Shown: positions 22,949-34,038, counted from the first letter of the stretch. The stretch: DNA of 64,000 nucleotides from Gambelia wislizenii (GCA_030847615.1 JAUMIR010000003.1:71434001-71498000); one strand, 5' to 3'. Translations and numbers: made by a program. The notes: generated from the letters alone by a model not told the origin.

Positions 22949-22979
22949 ACTTTCCAAATGTCTGAAGCTGCTCTGTTCT

Positions 22980-23150
22980 GTTTTAAAATTGTATTTTAAA
23001 ATTGTATTTAGATTGTTTTAAAAGTTTTTAAAGAGTATTTTAATACATTTAAAAAATATTTTTTATCTTTCTAGTGTTTTAATTGTTTTTATTTCTTCAC
23101 CTCATAAGCCCTTGTGAGCTAGGAGGCAATACAGACATATTTTAAATACA
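22980..23150 (+). repeat. L2-like 3' end, degenerate
   Basis: A T-rich stretch of TTTTAAAATTGTATTT words, then CCCTTGTGAGCTAGGAGGCA and an ATACATA tail. This is a weaker match than the other tails. Confidence 0.35.
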
Positions 23151-23166
23151 TACATACATACTAGAT

Positions 23167-24880
23167 TAGTGGTTCTCAAACTTTTTACCTGTGACCCCCT
23201 TTACATCTACATGTGGTTGCCCCCCCACCGCTCCACAAAGTATATGAATAATAATAGTTTGTTTGCTTAGTGTGCCTATTTTTGTTTGCATTCTCTTAGG
23301 TCATTGGCAGGACTTGTGTGTCTGGAGGTCACCACAAGGCACAGCCTTACCAACAACTTTGGTGCCAGAAGGTAATGACCCCACCTCCTTAAATTGGGTT
23401 CACTGCAGGTCAGGACAGTCTGACGCCAGTCTGGGCAGGATGCGCAAAGTGACACTTCGCTTCTCTCAGGCACAGCAGCCAAAGCTGCAAGCCCTGTCTT
23501 GCTCCTGCTGTCACAGTCACTTTGGGGCAGGCCTTCTGTAGGCAGCAGTACTACAATTTCCCAGAGAACTGGACAAAGGCACCTCTTTGCCTGACTGCTT
23601 CTCTGAGTCGCCCCAGGACTGATCTACAGAGGAACACCCGTGCAACATGTCTCCTTTCCCATGCACTGCCATCTCCCTTGATCATCCTTAGGTCTGCAGT
23701 GTGTATGTGTCTGTATGTATGCATACACCAACCATTGGCCAACAGTGCACCCCATGGCAACAGGGTCTCCATCGCAGCCCTTTCCCTATAAGCCCCCACA
23801 GAGACCCTCAAGTTTACCACTTCTGCACAAGGGTGTCAAGGTGGGTGCTGTGCATGCCAGTGCCGGAGCTGAGGGGAACAGTCCAAAGAAAAGGAGGCAG
23901 GCAGGAGGAGGGGAGAGCAAGAAAGACACTGTGGGTCTGACACTAAAGTTTCTCGCTGCTAATAGAGCAACTTTTTCCCCACTTCAATCTCAAGTGAGCA
24001 GAGTGCACCATTTGGTTCAGCCCAAGCCCCTCCCCTCTCTGGAGGCTGAGTCAATGAGTGCCCAAGACCTTGGTTCCTCTGCTCAAGTGGGATCCAATGA
24101 GGCAGCAGGGAAGTGGGTTGCCTGTAAACTGAACTCCTTGGATCGGCTGTACTTTAATTAGAGCCCATATTAGGAGCCAAAGAGCCTGTCTAAATGTAAA
24201 AAAAAAACCCAAAAAACAAAAAAAACAAAACGAATGACGTGCGAATGAACGGTGATCAATTCAGACGGCCATTCACACAAATACATATTAGTCAGAAGGG
24301 GGCACCAAAACTCACCCTAAAGTCTGTTTGTGGCGCATCCAGGCCTTCATACAGATTTTTTAAAAAAATCTGTATGACGTGCGAATACGCAATCATTTGA
24401 CCACTCACGTTCGCACAGATACGCACAAGCAGGAGAATCTGATTGGCCAGACAAGCAGAGAGGGTGGGGCTAGCAAAGAGGGGAATCGGCAGTGGCTGCC
24501 ATGTTGCATTTCCAGCTAAGCGAGGGTCCGGTAAGTCTGCGAAATAGTGATTTTTACTTTTTTTTTAATCTTGTAACGATGAAATGATGCCTGTGAACAC
24601 CACAGGAAGGTTTTTTTTTTTTTTTTAAATACAGGTGGTGGGAGATTTAAAATCACCAGTAGATCGCTCACGGTGGCCAGCTGGATAAGGGGTCATGCAG
24701 AGTTTAGGGGGGAGTTCTAGCCACGTAGGCTGTTCGCATCCTTGCAAACGCCTGCTTTTTCAGATGTGTTCGTATTATTTACCCCTCATATAAACAGGAC
24801 CTAAAAAAATTTTTGGTGCCCCTTTTGAGTAACTATCATGCTCTCCCTGAAGGTCGCGTCCCACAGTCTGAGAACCACTG
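23167..24880. mobile_element. hAT-like element, ~1.7 kb, with nested insertion
   Basis: The left end AGTGGTTCTCAAACTTTTTACC is inverted at the right, CAGTCTGAGAACCACTG (ending 24880), and TGTGACCCCC at 23190 is mirrored by GGTCGCGTCCCA at 24852. These are typical hAT (Charlie-type) ends. Flanks CTAGAT and TTAGAT are a possible partial duplication. The interior shows no transposase. The GTCTACACG-family copy at 24178-24803 lies inside it. Confidence 0.6.
24178..24803 (+). mobile_element. TIR DNA transposon, GTCTACACG family, subtype B, copy 3
   Basis: The left end AGAGCCTGTCTAAATG is matched by the right end ATATAAACAGGACCT. Inside are GATTGGCCAGACAAGC, GGGGCTAGCAAAGAGGGGAA and GGCTGCCATGTTGCATTTCC, also present at 33426-34038. 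ATGACGTGCGAAT occurs twice (24234-24246, 24374-24386), and CATACAGATTTTTT/AAAAAAATCTGTATG forms a perfect small hairpin at about 24351-24377. Confidence 0.65.
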
Positions 24881-25486
24881 TTAGATACCTGATTCACCAG
24901 CTGGAGATTAATGCCTCTAATCCACTGATGTACATTCTTAATAATATGTATAATGAATTGTAACACTCTTAAAATCTGAGCCAAAATAACTCTGAGTCCC
25001 AGCCCCAGCTTTTGTTATGTTGGTTGGCTGCATCTTTGGATGTTTAGGGACCCAAATTACAGAAGCGTTAACAAAATGCTTAAAAATGCAGATCATGACC
25101 TGCAAGATGATATTCACGTTATACATCCCTCTGAATACTAAAATGCTTGTATCTATACATGAAGGAATTAAATGCAAAAATAGTTGTCTTACCTATACCA
25201 TGATCACAATTATGAAGTACAGGGAACAGAGATTTCAGATCCATCAGAAAGGCAAAGCCAGACAAAACATGCAAACAAAGAAGAGGTGAAAGCATAGTTA
25301 GATTTTTGAAAAACATTAAACAAAGACATTTTTTTTAAAATTGATTTTTGAAACACCCAGTCATCAAAAAGCTTCAATAATTTTAACAAAAGAGTAACTT
25401 GATGTTGTGCCTGTTAGAAGATGTCAGCTCACACATAGGAAGAAAATAAGTTTTGTGATCTCTGGGAACAATGAGGATTAGCCTTT

Positions 25487-26017
25487 CTAAATTGAAAACT
25501 TTATGTGTGATATTATTAAGCTGTAGTGAAAACCAGGTACTTCCACAGACACAAAACAGAAATTACAGTGAAATGGCCACTGCTCTCGACTACATTCAAT
25601 GGAGAAAGGACATGATAGAATCAGCTTGACAGGACAGTCAGCACTGACTATGGTAGTCAATAAGTTGTAGGAGGAAAGGTTTTTGTCCTGTAAGAGTAAC
25701 AAAAAATGGGGGCAGAGAACATGGGAAGGGCTTTGGAAATATTTTCTAGTCTGAATACTTAGTGAAAGATTCTCAGAAAAACAGAACTGAAGACTGCTAT
25801 GCTGGCAGACTTGGAACGCTAGAACTAGAGATTTATTTGTTGTGTAATATCTAACAAGTGTGTTGTTAACAGAATATGTCTCCCCCTCCCCTGCCCAGTG
25901 CATTCTCCTATGTATTGAGCTTTCCCAACCACTGGAAGAAGAACTAGTGTAAAACAGTGTATTTCTCACTACTGTCCTATACACATAAACATATACATAT
26001 GGATTCAACAGTGTCAA
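25487..26017 (-). other. Long chance-like open frame, no known family
   Basis: A 176-codon frame rich in Ser, Tyr, Phe and His. I see no domain, catalytic motif or homology to transposon proteins, and no neighbouring exon structure supports a gene. The N-terminal VYVYVY stretch derives from a TATACA-type simple repeat. Most likely non-coding. Confidence 0.25.
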
Positions 26018-26031
26018 CTTGCTTACTAATA

Positions 26032-26316
26032 TAGTCAGCCCTCCACATTTGTGGGTTTAACTTTTGAGAATTTTATTATTCGTGGATTATTTGCCACTGC
26101 CTCCGCTGCTGCCCTGCACCATTTGGAATGTGTGCTGAGGTTTGTAAGTTTCTTTGCAAGGCAGAGTTATCCACGACGGGTTGAATCGACAGATCATACT
26201 TTTGTTTGTGTGTTAAATATGTTTTTTTTTGGGGGGGGGGTTAAAGATATTTGTGGTTTTTCCTCTTTTGTGAGAGCCCTGCACCCCTAACCCCTGCAAA
26301 TGTGGAGGGCTGACTG
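26032..26316. mobile_element. Tigger-like Tc1/mariner MITE
   Basis: The left end TAGTCAGCCCTCCACATTTG is the inverse of the right end CAAATGTGGAGGGCTGACTG. TA dinucleotides flank both ends (26030-26031, 26317-26318), as expected for Tc1/mariner insertion. 285 bp, with no ORF. Confidence 0.85.
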
Positions 26317-26469
26317 TAATCCCATGTGATTTTAATTATAAAGTTACCAATTCATGATTTACAATTACATTTTAATATCCATTTCTACTAAACAATTATT
26401 GACATCACAGAGGATATTTTGAAAGTCAAGAACATGAGATAACAACTGAAAAAGTGTGGCTGCTGTCTT

Positions 26470-27319
26470 GGGGGTCGTTTACACGGGCAAATATTCCTCT
26501 AAATATACCACTAAGATAGCTCAGTTCCCACGGATCGCAGCACAGCATCGCCTCATTCAGAAGGGGGGAAGGTAAAACCCCCAAATATAGCGTGGCAAGG
26601 GATGTCGCTACTTTTGCAGGTATATTTGCAATGTAGCACATTATTGGCAGTGTAAACAACCATTCTGCTAAGAGGTACAGCAGAACTGCATTGTGATTGA
26701 TTGATGATGCAGGGGTGGGCTTAAAAGAGGGGCAGGGAGGGAGGGAAAGACAGTAGCGATTAGAGGAAACTTTGAAAAATCCTCTCTGCTATTTTGCAAG
26801 CCAGTTTGCAAACAAACAGGATTCCCAACAATTTTCATTCAGAAAGCATTCCTTCTCATCCTCTCTGCTGTTTTGCAAGTATGTAATAGCTCATTTCGTC
26901 AGCTGTGATCCTGTGCGTGGGGGAGGGAGAGAAACCATTTCACGAAGGGCTGCATCAGATCTAAGCTGTTATCCCCCCCCCTCTGGCTTTCCTCTGTTTG
27001 GGAGAAAATGCTGTTAAGCAAGGAGGAAAACCTTCCGTTTCATTTGTGGGAAGGGAGTAGGGGGGGAGGGGGACTGCCTCTAAGCTGTTAAGCACGGAGT
27101 TCGGGCCAGGGCAGGTATTCCTATGGCATTACTTTCCTTCTCCAATGCTTGGCCATGCCGCCAGCACTTTTGGCTGTGTGAACCTCAAAGCGGGAAAAAT
27201 CAAAGAGCCACAAAATATAGCTGTGTAAACATATACCATGTAAACTACTCACCACTAATGCGGGAAAGCACTAAAGCGCAACTTAACGCAATAAAACCTG
27301 CCGTGTAAACCAGCCCCTG
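26470..27319. mobile_element. TIR DNA transposon, GTTTACACGG type, ~850 bp
   Basis: The left GGGGGTCGTTTACACGGGC is matched in reverse by the right CCGTGTAAACCAGCCCCTGG. GCAGTGTAAACAACCATTCT and GTGTGAACCTC words recur inside. No transposase frame. It is probably a separate family from the GTCTACACG elements, although the termini share TACACG. Confidence 0.65.
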
Positions 27320-27974
27320 GTTACCCCATGGCCGAAGAATGGGGCATTATCATTTTGCACAAGCCTTCATTCCTGGACCTGGGCCATTTTTTCCTGTTCT
27401 TTCCCTAGATTTAGATTCAGGATGCTTCCAAACAGATAGTTCTTCATGCTGCGAATCAAAATATATTGTGCACTTATTACATTTTATCTTTCTTAATACT
27501 TTTACTGTGGTGGTGGTGGCGGGAAGGAAGGGTGAAAAGCAGTAGCAAAACATGAGTGTGTTGTGAGTAATCTGGATCCCCATAAGGTTTTTGTGAATAA
27601 GTCTCAACACGATAAAAGTACCACCTAGAAGCACCCTCAATCCTTTTTAGGTCACTCATGGTGTGCATCCTTGGGTGGCAATCTTGGCCACTTCTTGCCT
27701 ATACTTCTCAGCAGTCTGGCAGCCCTTATTGCAAATTCCTTCTCTTGTTTTCCTTTCTTCTTCTCAGTGTGTAGGACCCAATCCAATGAAAGACCATGTA
27801 CACCTGGAGCTGCAGACTAAGTGAAATTAACTCAGAGATATGCCATCCCAATCAAAGAATTGTAGGATAAAAAGGTAAAGTGAGAATAAGACTTGATAAA
27901 GGAAAAGGCTACATGAAAGTCCTCGGACTACATATTCACAGATCTACCTGGTCTTTTTCTGCCCTAAAACAGTC

Positions 27975-28105
27975 TTCTCCAACCTTATCGCTTCCACATA
28001 AGTTGAGCTATAGCCTTCTGATACCCCAGCCAGCACAGTGGTTGATAAGAGCTGCAGGTCCACCACATCTGGAGGGCACCAGTTTGGGGATTGTTGCCCT
28101 AAACA
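27975..28105. repeat. Short hairpin MITE copy
   Basis: TCTCCAACCTTATCGCTTCC at the left and CCACCACATCTGGAGGGCAC at the right match the two halves of the family seen at 5855. Confidence 0.5.
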
Positions 28106-28949
28106 TGAAGGAACAGACAACTTGGAGAAGGTCAGTGAATGGAAATACCCAGAAGGGTGGAGGCAGCATACTTATTAAATAAACACTAGCCATGATCTCA
28201 TTCTTTTCTGAAGTATTTTTTTAAAAAAAGAATGATGAATGAATGAGATATGAATAAAAGGACTGTAATGAGATACTCATTATACAGGGGTCACAGGGTC
28301 ACTGAAATAAGCAGGAGCATAGACTATCCATATGACTCATACCAGAAACCACGTAAGCCTTCTATCAGGGAGCCTGCTAACATGCCATTATTCTGTGACA
28401 GATCAAGTTCACTGGCGGAGGTAATTCATGCAATCCCTGCTGAGTGACTGAATAAGGAGGGAAGCAGTTAATAGCTCAAGTAAATGAAAATCCAGTACTG
28501 TAAAGCACTCAGGAGGACTGGACTGGGTTAATTTGGGAAGTCTCAATTCCACATGGAAACAAACTCAGGGAAACCAATTTACTTTTCCAAACAGAAAAAG
28601 AACTTTTTTTTTTTAAGAAATGTAAGAGGGTCTGTTCAGTAATGCATATTATGCCTTCCATATGAGACTCTTCTGTATACCTTTCTTACTCTAAGGAATT
28701 CCATTTCCTTTTAACACTCATTGAAACAAGAGTTTCATGCTAGCAGGATTGCTGGAATTAAAACTATCCCTCATCCCAGTTGTCTCTTAAAGTCTCTAGA
28801 AGACTGAATAGACCTATAATAAGGATAGGTTTAAGATGCAATTCAGTTATGTGTGCTCTGGTAAACTACAGATTAGGCTACTGCAATATATTATACAGGG
28901 GTCTGACAGAAATCAGAAATCATTTACTCACTTCACTGCACAGATATAA

Positions 28950-29050
28950 TGTGGGGTGGGCAAAGTGTGGCCCTCCATATGTTGTTGGACTTCAAGGCCT
29001 ATCAGCCCTGAACAGCAAAAGCAGTTGTGAAGACTGCTGGAAGCTGCTGA
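28950..29050. repeat. Short hairpin MITE copy, partial
   Basis: GTGGGCAAAGTGTGGCCCTC and CATATGTTGTTGGACTTCAA are diagnostic. The right half is poorly preserved. Confidence 0.5.
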
Positions 29051-29084
29051 TGAATAACATCAAGGCCTGCATTTTATCCACTCA

Positions 29085-29165
29085 TGCTCTAATCCTGTGC
29101 TTTCTTACTTGGGAGTAAGGCCCACTGAACAGGATGGGACTTCAGAGTAAATATTTCTGGGACAA
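29085..29165. repeat. Short palindromic repeat (GGAGTAAGGCCCACTGAA type)
   Basis: AATCCTGTGCTTTCTTACTT with GGGAGTAAGGCCCACTGAAC, then GGATGGGACTTCAGAGTAA. This resembles a very common amniote MITE with partial internal symmetry. Confidence 0.45.
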
Positions 29166-29322
29166 TGTTGTACAAGCCATAAGGCTTCTACTCTAGGGAT
29201 GTGTGATATGGCTTTTTCAGTGGCTGCACATAGGCTCTAGAGCTTGCTTCCTAGGGAGGCTAGGATGGCCTCCATCTTACTGTGCTTCTGCAGGCTGGCA
29301 AAGCTCAATAGGCTTTTGAGTA

Positions 29323-29540
29323 CAGGTCAACACCCATATCCACAGGGGATACATTCCAAGATCCCCTGTGGATACCTGAAACTGTGGATAATAGGGAACC
29401 CTATTTTTCCAATGAGACAATGCTAGAAGTTGACCATAGAATCACACTGGAGGACCTAGAAATGCCTAGAGAGAACATATTTTTGGATGTGGATAAGTAA
29501 AACTGTGGATACCAAATCTGTGGATACAGGGGTCGACCTG
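29323..29540. mobile_element. Tigger-like MITE with TA duplication
   Basis: The left end CAGGTCAACACCCATATCC is mirrored by the right end GGATACAGGGGTCGACCTG. TA flanks both ends exactly. GTGGATACC-type blocks are repeated within both arms. 218 bp, no ORF. Confidence 0.85.
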
Positions 29541-29544
29541 TACT

Positions 29545-29780
29545 GAATGTTTTTAATAAAGGCTTTTAGGAGGGCATTGTGCTGTTTTTAATTCCACTGC
29601 TCTTTAAAACTACTTTTTAACATCTTTAATTGCTTGTTTTAAACTGTTTTTAATACTCTTAATAGTTTAATTCCATCACTGGGATGTTATTAACATGTCC
29701 CCAAACATGGTAAAATGAGGTGTGTATGTTTGTGTGTGTATGTCTGCATATATGAATTATACATTTACATGTGGTATCTG
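29545..29780. repeat. Possible L2-like T-rich remnant
   Basis: AATAAAGGCTTTTAGGAGGG with repeated TTTTTAA words resembles the region upstream of L2-like tails. It lacks the diagnostic 3' end. Confidence 0.3.
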
Positions 29781-30400
29781 AAAACTCTGCCAACAGCTCT
29801 GGCTTCCACCGTCTAAAAGAACTAATATATCTAAGCCTTATTTGGCAGATGGAAAGAATCAGGAAAATGCATCTATTATAAGGACCTACTACTTAAGAAT
29901 CACCAAAATGAATCTGCAATAAAGTCAAGAGAAGACATAGAAGCGGACGGAATTAAAATTCAATGGTTTCTATATTTATAGATGAGAGAAAGTTTTAAAA
30001 TGGACTTGAGATTAGAAGGGTTTGAACAAAAAGAAAATGAATTAGATAGAATTCTATTTGGAAACAGAGAAACAACATCATCAAAATTTTATAAACAACT
30101 ACTTGAAAGATAACATGAACAAGAAGTTGTTAAGAAAATGCTCAAATGGGCAACAGATATAAAACAAACTATAGAATTAAAAGACTGGGAAAAAGCTTGG
30201 TGACATATGCAGAAATTTATAGCCTGTCAGGATCTTAAAGAAAACTTTCTCAAACTACAATATAGATGGCATCTGACACCTGCAAAATTGGATAAAATTT
30301 ACAAGACAGGCAATAACAAATGCTGGAAGTGTTATGAGACTATAGGCTTCTACTACCACATGTGGTGGTTATGCCATAAAATAAAGATATTCTGGATTAA
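29780..30400 (+). pseudogene. L1 LINE ORF2 C-terminal relic, left part
   Basis: A-rich plus-strand sequence encodes L1 ORF2 C-terminal blocks at about 30207-30400: LKENFLKLQYRWHLTPAKL, then NKCWKCYETIGFYYHMWWLC, which is the Cys/His-rich CWRC…FFHMWW…C block typical of L1, then KIKIFWIKEI. Earlier segments are in broken frames. The copy is interrupted at 30400 by a palindromic transposon and resumes at 30733. Confidence 0.8.
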
Positions 30401-30729
30401 GGAGATTTTCAGATGCAATTTTCGGCAGGATATATTCCAAAACATCTCTGTTGCTGCCGCGCGGCAGGAGAGCAGTTTCGGATGACGACGTCCCTCTGCT
30501 GAACCCCTCCGTGTCACTTCCGTGACAGAATGGAGGAAACCACGTCATATTTCATTCACGGTTGTTGCCCGTATGTGAAATACGACGCGGTTTCCTCCAT
30601 TCTGTCACGGAAGTGACACGGAGGGGTTCGGCAGAGGGACGGCGTCGTCCGAAACTGCTCCCCTGCCGTGTGGCAGCAACAAAGCTGTTTTGGAATATAT
30701 CCTGCCGAAAATCGCGTCTGAAAATCTCC
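30401..30729. mobile_element. Palindromic MITE (Harbinger-like TSD) inside L1
   Basis: A 329-bp fold-back element: two arms of about 155 bp (30401 to ~30555 and ~30574 to 30729) are near-perfect inverted repeats around a ~20-base loop. The ends are GGAGATTTTCAGATGC and its complement GCGTCTGAAAATCTCC. A 3-bp duplication TAA lies at 30398-30400 and 30730-30732, as expected for PIF/Harbinger-type insertion. The arms keep several CpGs, unlike the decayed L1 around them, so this insertion looks young. There is no ORF for a transposase. Confidence 0.85.
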
Positions 30730-30732
30730 TAA

Positions 30733-31410
30733 GACATATGGTTTAATTACAGATATTCTTCAGATACATTTTCAAATGATACTACAATTTTATTTGTTGA
30801 ATGTGACAAGTTTATTCGATAGTGAGATTGAGAAAAAAGTTGGAAAATACTGTTGCATATGACAACTGGTGCCCAATTGCTGATAGCAAAAAATTGGAAA
30901 AGTGAAATTGTACCAACAACAGATGACATGAAAATTCAAGACATGAAAGAAATGGTTAAACTAACAGCTTGGATGAATCATAGAATGACAAATGAAGTAG
31001 AAAAAGATTGGAAATTGGAGGGTTTATATATACAAAGAAAAGTGGGACTGAGTTGATTTAACAGAGTTCATATTGACTCACTTAAATGTTCAATGAAATG
31101 AAATATGGTCAAACAAAATTCAAGCTACTGCCATGAGAATTGGAAGATAGAGCCAGAACTAATTTTTTGAACAAATTAAGTATAATTACTTTGGTAAAAT
31201 CCAGTGAAAGTCTCATAAGTTTAGGAAGCTATTGAAAATAGAATTACTTTGGGTAAAATGATATAAAGATATTAAAACTAAAATATGCTGATGATTACTG
31301 AAACTAATCTATCTTTTGTTGTATAACACTGATATTATATACCGGTATGGAAATTTTACCATCTAAGCAACTTTATAGTATGGTTTTGTTTTTTTAATTT
31401 TTAATTTATT

Positions 31411-31442
<32 letters not shown>

Positions 31443-31520
31443 CTTATTGTTTTTATGTTTATGTTTTATGTTTAAAAATGTCAATAAGCTTCTTTATTAA
31501 GAAACTATTTTAATAATAAA
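30733..31520 (+). pseudogene. L1 LINE ORF2 end and 3' UTR, right part
   Basis: It continues L1 after the palindrome: GAQLLIAKNWKSEIVPT at 30868-30918 is the conserved ARxxIAxxWK block near the ORF2 C-terminus. AT-rich 3' UTR follows, ending near AATAATAAAACATATATA with a TA run. Frames are broken. Confidence 0.75.
31411..31436. repeat. (AC)n microsatellite
   Basis: About 13 AC units within the L1 3' region. Confidence 0.9.
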
Positions 31521-31522
31521 AC

Positions 31523-31544
31523 ATATATATATATATATATATAT
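31523..31544. repeat. (AT)n run at L1 3' end
   Basis: About 11 AT units directly after the AATAAAAC end. Possibly grown from the retrotransposon tail. Confidence 0.85.
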
Positions 31545-31639
31545 GAACTAACGTATCTATACTTGGGGAACTGTTAAAACAGAGGGCACCAAATTTAATC
31601 CAAGGAAGTGGAAACCCATTAGTTCCATGATTACCTGCA

Positions 31640-31735
31640 AAGTACACTTCATACATCTGATGAAGTTGACTGTAGTCCATAGAAGTTTAAGCTATAATAA
31701 ATGTATTAATCTTTAAGGTACCATAGCATTCTTCA
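31640..31735 (+). repeat. Amniote repeat with a hammerhead-like core
   Basis: It carries CATCTGATGAAGTTGACTGT, AGTCCATAGAAGTTTAAGCT, ATAATAAATG and CTTTAAGGTACCATAGCATT, a dispersed repeat common in reptiles. CTGATGA (31657-31663) is followed by a weak stem-loop around TGTA and by GAAG (31682-31685) where a hammerhead would have GAAA. Flanking ATACAT and ATGTAT could pair as stem I. The ribozyme reading is inference and this copy is decayed. Confidence 0.45.
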
Positions 31736-32534
31736 CCCTCCCCCAACAACACAACTATCTCACTGGCACATGATTATTATGGGGTTTTGTCTCTAGGAGA
31801 GCTTAGAACATTCGGTTTCAAAAATTAACTCATTTGGTTGAGCACTGGAAAGGGGAAAATTGATTTGATTTTGCTAGGGAAAGGAAGACATTTGATTTGT
31901 TGTAGCAATTATTAATTAAATTGTGAGTTTTTGAAGAAACAATGAGATTTAGAGAGAATGCCATGATTACGGTAGCTGTCATAATTGCTGTCATTTTGTT
32001 GCTAGTTTCTTCCAACGCACTCTACTTGTCTTTGCCTTTCTTGATGTCAAAAAATGATTGTAAGGAGTAAGAGCTACAGGTCTCTTGAAGTGTATTCCTA
32101 CTAAAGAACTTTAGGTAGGTTGAAAGAAAAGTAGAGCTAGTTCAGGGCAGGGATATGCAAATTTCAGGCAAATGTGAGAGATCTCCTCTCTTCTTCAAAC
32201 TTTCTCTGACACACTCTTCTACAATCTGTTTCCAGGTCTTTGTACTATTTTTGATAGATGCAAGGAAACATGGAAGTGTGCCTGGGGCTTTTTTTGTTCT
32301 TCTTTGTTTTGGAGGCACAAGCCAATACTGAACCATGTGATCCTCCTGCTCCTGAAACCATTCCTGCAATGAATACCGAGGCCTAATCTATGACTCCTTC
32401 TACCACAGGAACAGGAACAGCCCTTTTTTGGGGGGGGGGACACAACAGGCTAGCACTGAACCATGCAACTCTCCTCCTTGTGAACCCCTCACCCTGGGGA
32501 AGTGAGAAATAAATTAGCATATAAATAAATTGAA
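31736..32534. other. No gene recognised
   Basis: Short frames on both strands, with no family motif and no transposon termini noticed. Confidence 0.4.
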
Positions 32535-33060
32535 CTAGGGCTTGTCTATATGAAGTAATAAAATGTGGATTCAGATGTGCAGTAACACCAATTTGTAGTT
32601 TTCATTTCTCTCCGCCGTTTTTTTTTTTTTCAAGATCGCAGGCATGTGAAGCCACATGCATTTGTTGTTCAAACGGGCATGCCTGCAAATCAAGATGGCA
32701 GGCGTGAGTGAATTACTTGCATTTTTATTGTCACCAGTTGCCACTGCTGAACAGTATTTTTTTTAAAAGCAAACCCAAGGTGTGGAAGTGCAATCTTCCA
32801 CTTAAATAAATGGGGGGGGGGAGGTTGTTCCGTCGCCTCAGTGCACGATCGCTATGATGAAAATCCAACATGGCAGTTCCAGGTGCTGCTTTGCTGGCAA
32901 GCTCCATCCACTGTGCACATCCAACCAATCAGCTTTCCACTTCCACTCTTATCAGGAAAGCGCAGCAAAGTGAATTGGTTGTCCCAATAAGCAGGAATGT
33001 CCATTTCCTTCAGAGCTTTTTAAAAAAAGTTGGGGAAAGCCATGAAGGTTTTTCCCATTG
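32535..33060 (-). mobile_element. TIR DNA transposon, GTCTACACG family, copy 4 (reversed)
   Basis: The left end is CTAGGGCTTGTCTATATGAA. GATCGCTATGATGAAAATCC, AACATGGCAG and CAACCAATCAGCTTTCCA are the reverse complement of blocks in copies 1 and 2. The right end is eroded, so the boundary is approximate. Confidence 0.6.
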
Positions 33061-33099
33061 AGTATTTGGAGTTTTTCATTCTCTACTAGGGAGCTGTAG

Positions 33100-33240
33100 T
33101 GCTGTAGGTCAGAGGAGTATACCAATGGTCTTTAGCAGAGAATTCTAAGTCCTCATTAAACTATATATCCCAAGATTCCAAATAATGGAGCCCATAGCAA
33201 TTAAAAGGGTATCACAGTTCTATAACAGCATACTATATAC
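33100..33240. repeat. Partial hairpin MITE
   Basis: TATATCCCAAGATTCCAAAT and GGAGCCCATAGCAATTAAAA match the right arm of the family at 6015; the left arm is weak. Confidence 0.45.
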
Positions 33241-33425
33241 ACATACTCTGTTTTAGACAAGACCAGCAAAAGAAGGTTGCATAGTCTGCTTTAACTAGTC
33301 TGCTTGGCTTCACTAGTTCTTATGAGATCTGGACAACTGAAACACAGAGTTCAAAAAATAGTCCAAGCATGATCTTAGCGTAATTTTCTTCTTCTTCATG
33401 GTAATGGAGTTGCAGTTTGGACTCT

Positions 33426-34038
33426 CTGAGGACCCAGCTATATGGTAAAAAAAATATGTACGGCATTCGGAAGATCCATCATCCATACACACAGTCGTTC
33501 GGATGCATATGTGTCATTCAGAAGGGGGGTTAGCGAATCGCCCGTAAACTCCATGGATTTGGAGTTCAGGAGATTAGCGAATCTTGAACTAAAATCCATT
33601 CAGCCATTTGTATTGTCGATAGTCTGTACACCCTGTTCACAAACATACAACAGGCAGTGTAATCTGATTGGCTGGCCAAGCACAGGGGGTGGGGCTAGCA
33701 AAGAGGGGAATTGGGAGCGGCGGCCATGTTGGATTCCTGGCTAAGCAAGAGTCCGGTAAGTCCATGAATTTTACATTTATTCCTTTTTATTTTATTTTGT
33801 AAATATGGAAAACCTACTGTCCACATAACAGGCACCTTTTTAAATTAAAAAAAAAAAGCGGCAGGCGATTTAAAACCGCCGCTTCGATCGCTCACTCCAG
33901 TCAGCTGGGCAAGGGGAGTCATATGGAGTTGGGGGGAGTAAAAATCATGTAGATGGATTGTATGCACACAAATGGCTGCCTTTTTGGATTTTTTACCCCC
34001 CAAATGGATTTTTTTGAATCGTGTAGACAGGGCCTCAG
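33426..34038 (+). mobile_element. TIR DNA transposon, GTCTACACG family, subtype B, copy 5
   Basis: The left end CTGAGGACCCAGCTATATGG is matched by the right end, CTGAGGCCCTGTCTACACG on the other strand. The right terminus is the best-preserved one in the window. GATTGGCTGGCCAAGCACAG, GGGGCTAGCAAAGAGGGGAA and GGCGGCCATGTTGGATTCC are shared with 24178-24803. Confidence 0.75.

Noticed and set aside
24190..24235. A-rich block as a poly(A) tail of a retroposed gene
   Set aside because: It sits just inside the left end of a TIR element and no processed coding sequence precedes it.
25487..26017. 176-codon minus-strand frame as a gene
   Set aside because: No domain or family motif, no supporting neighbour, and low-complexity VYVYVY start; chance frame more likely.
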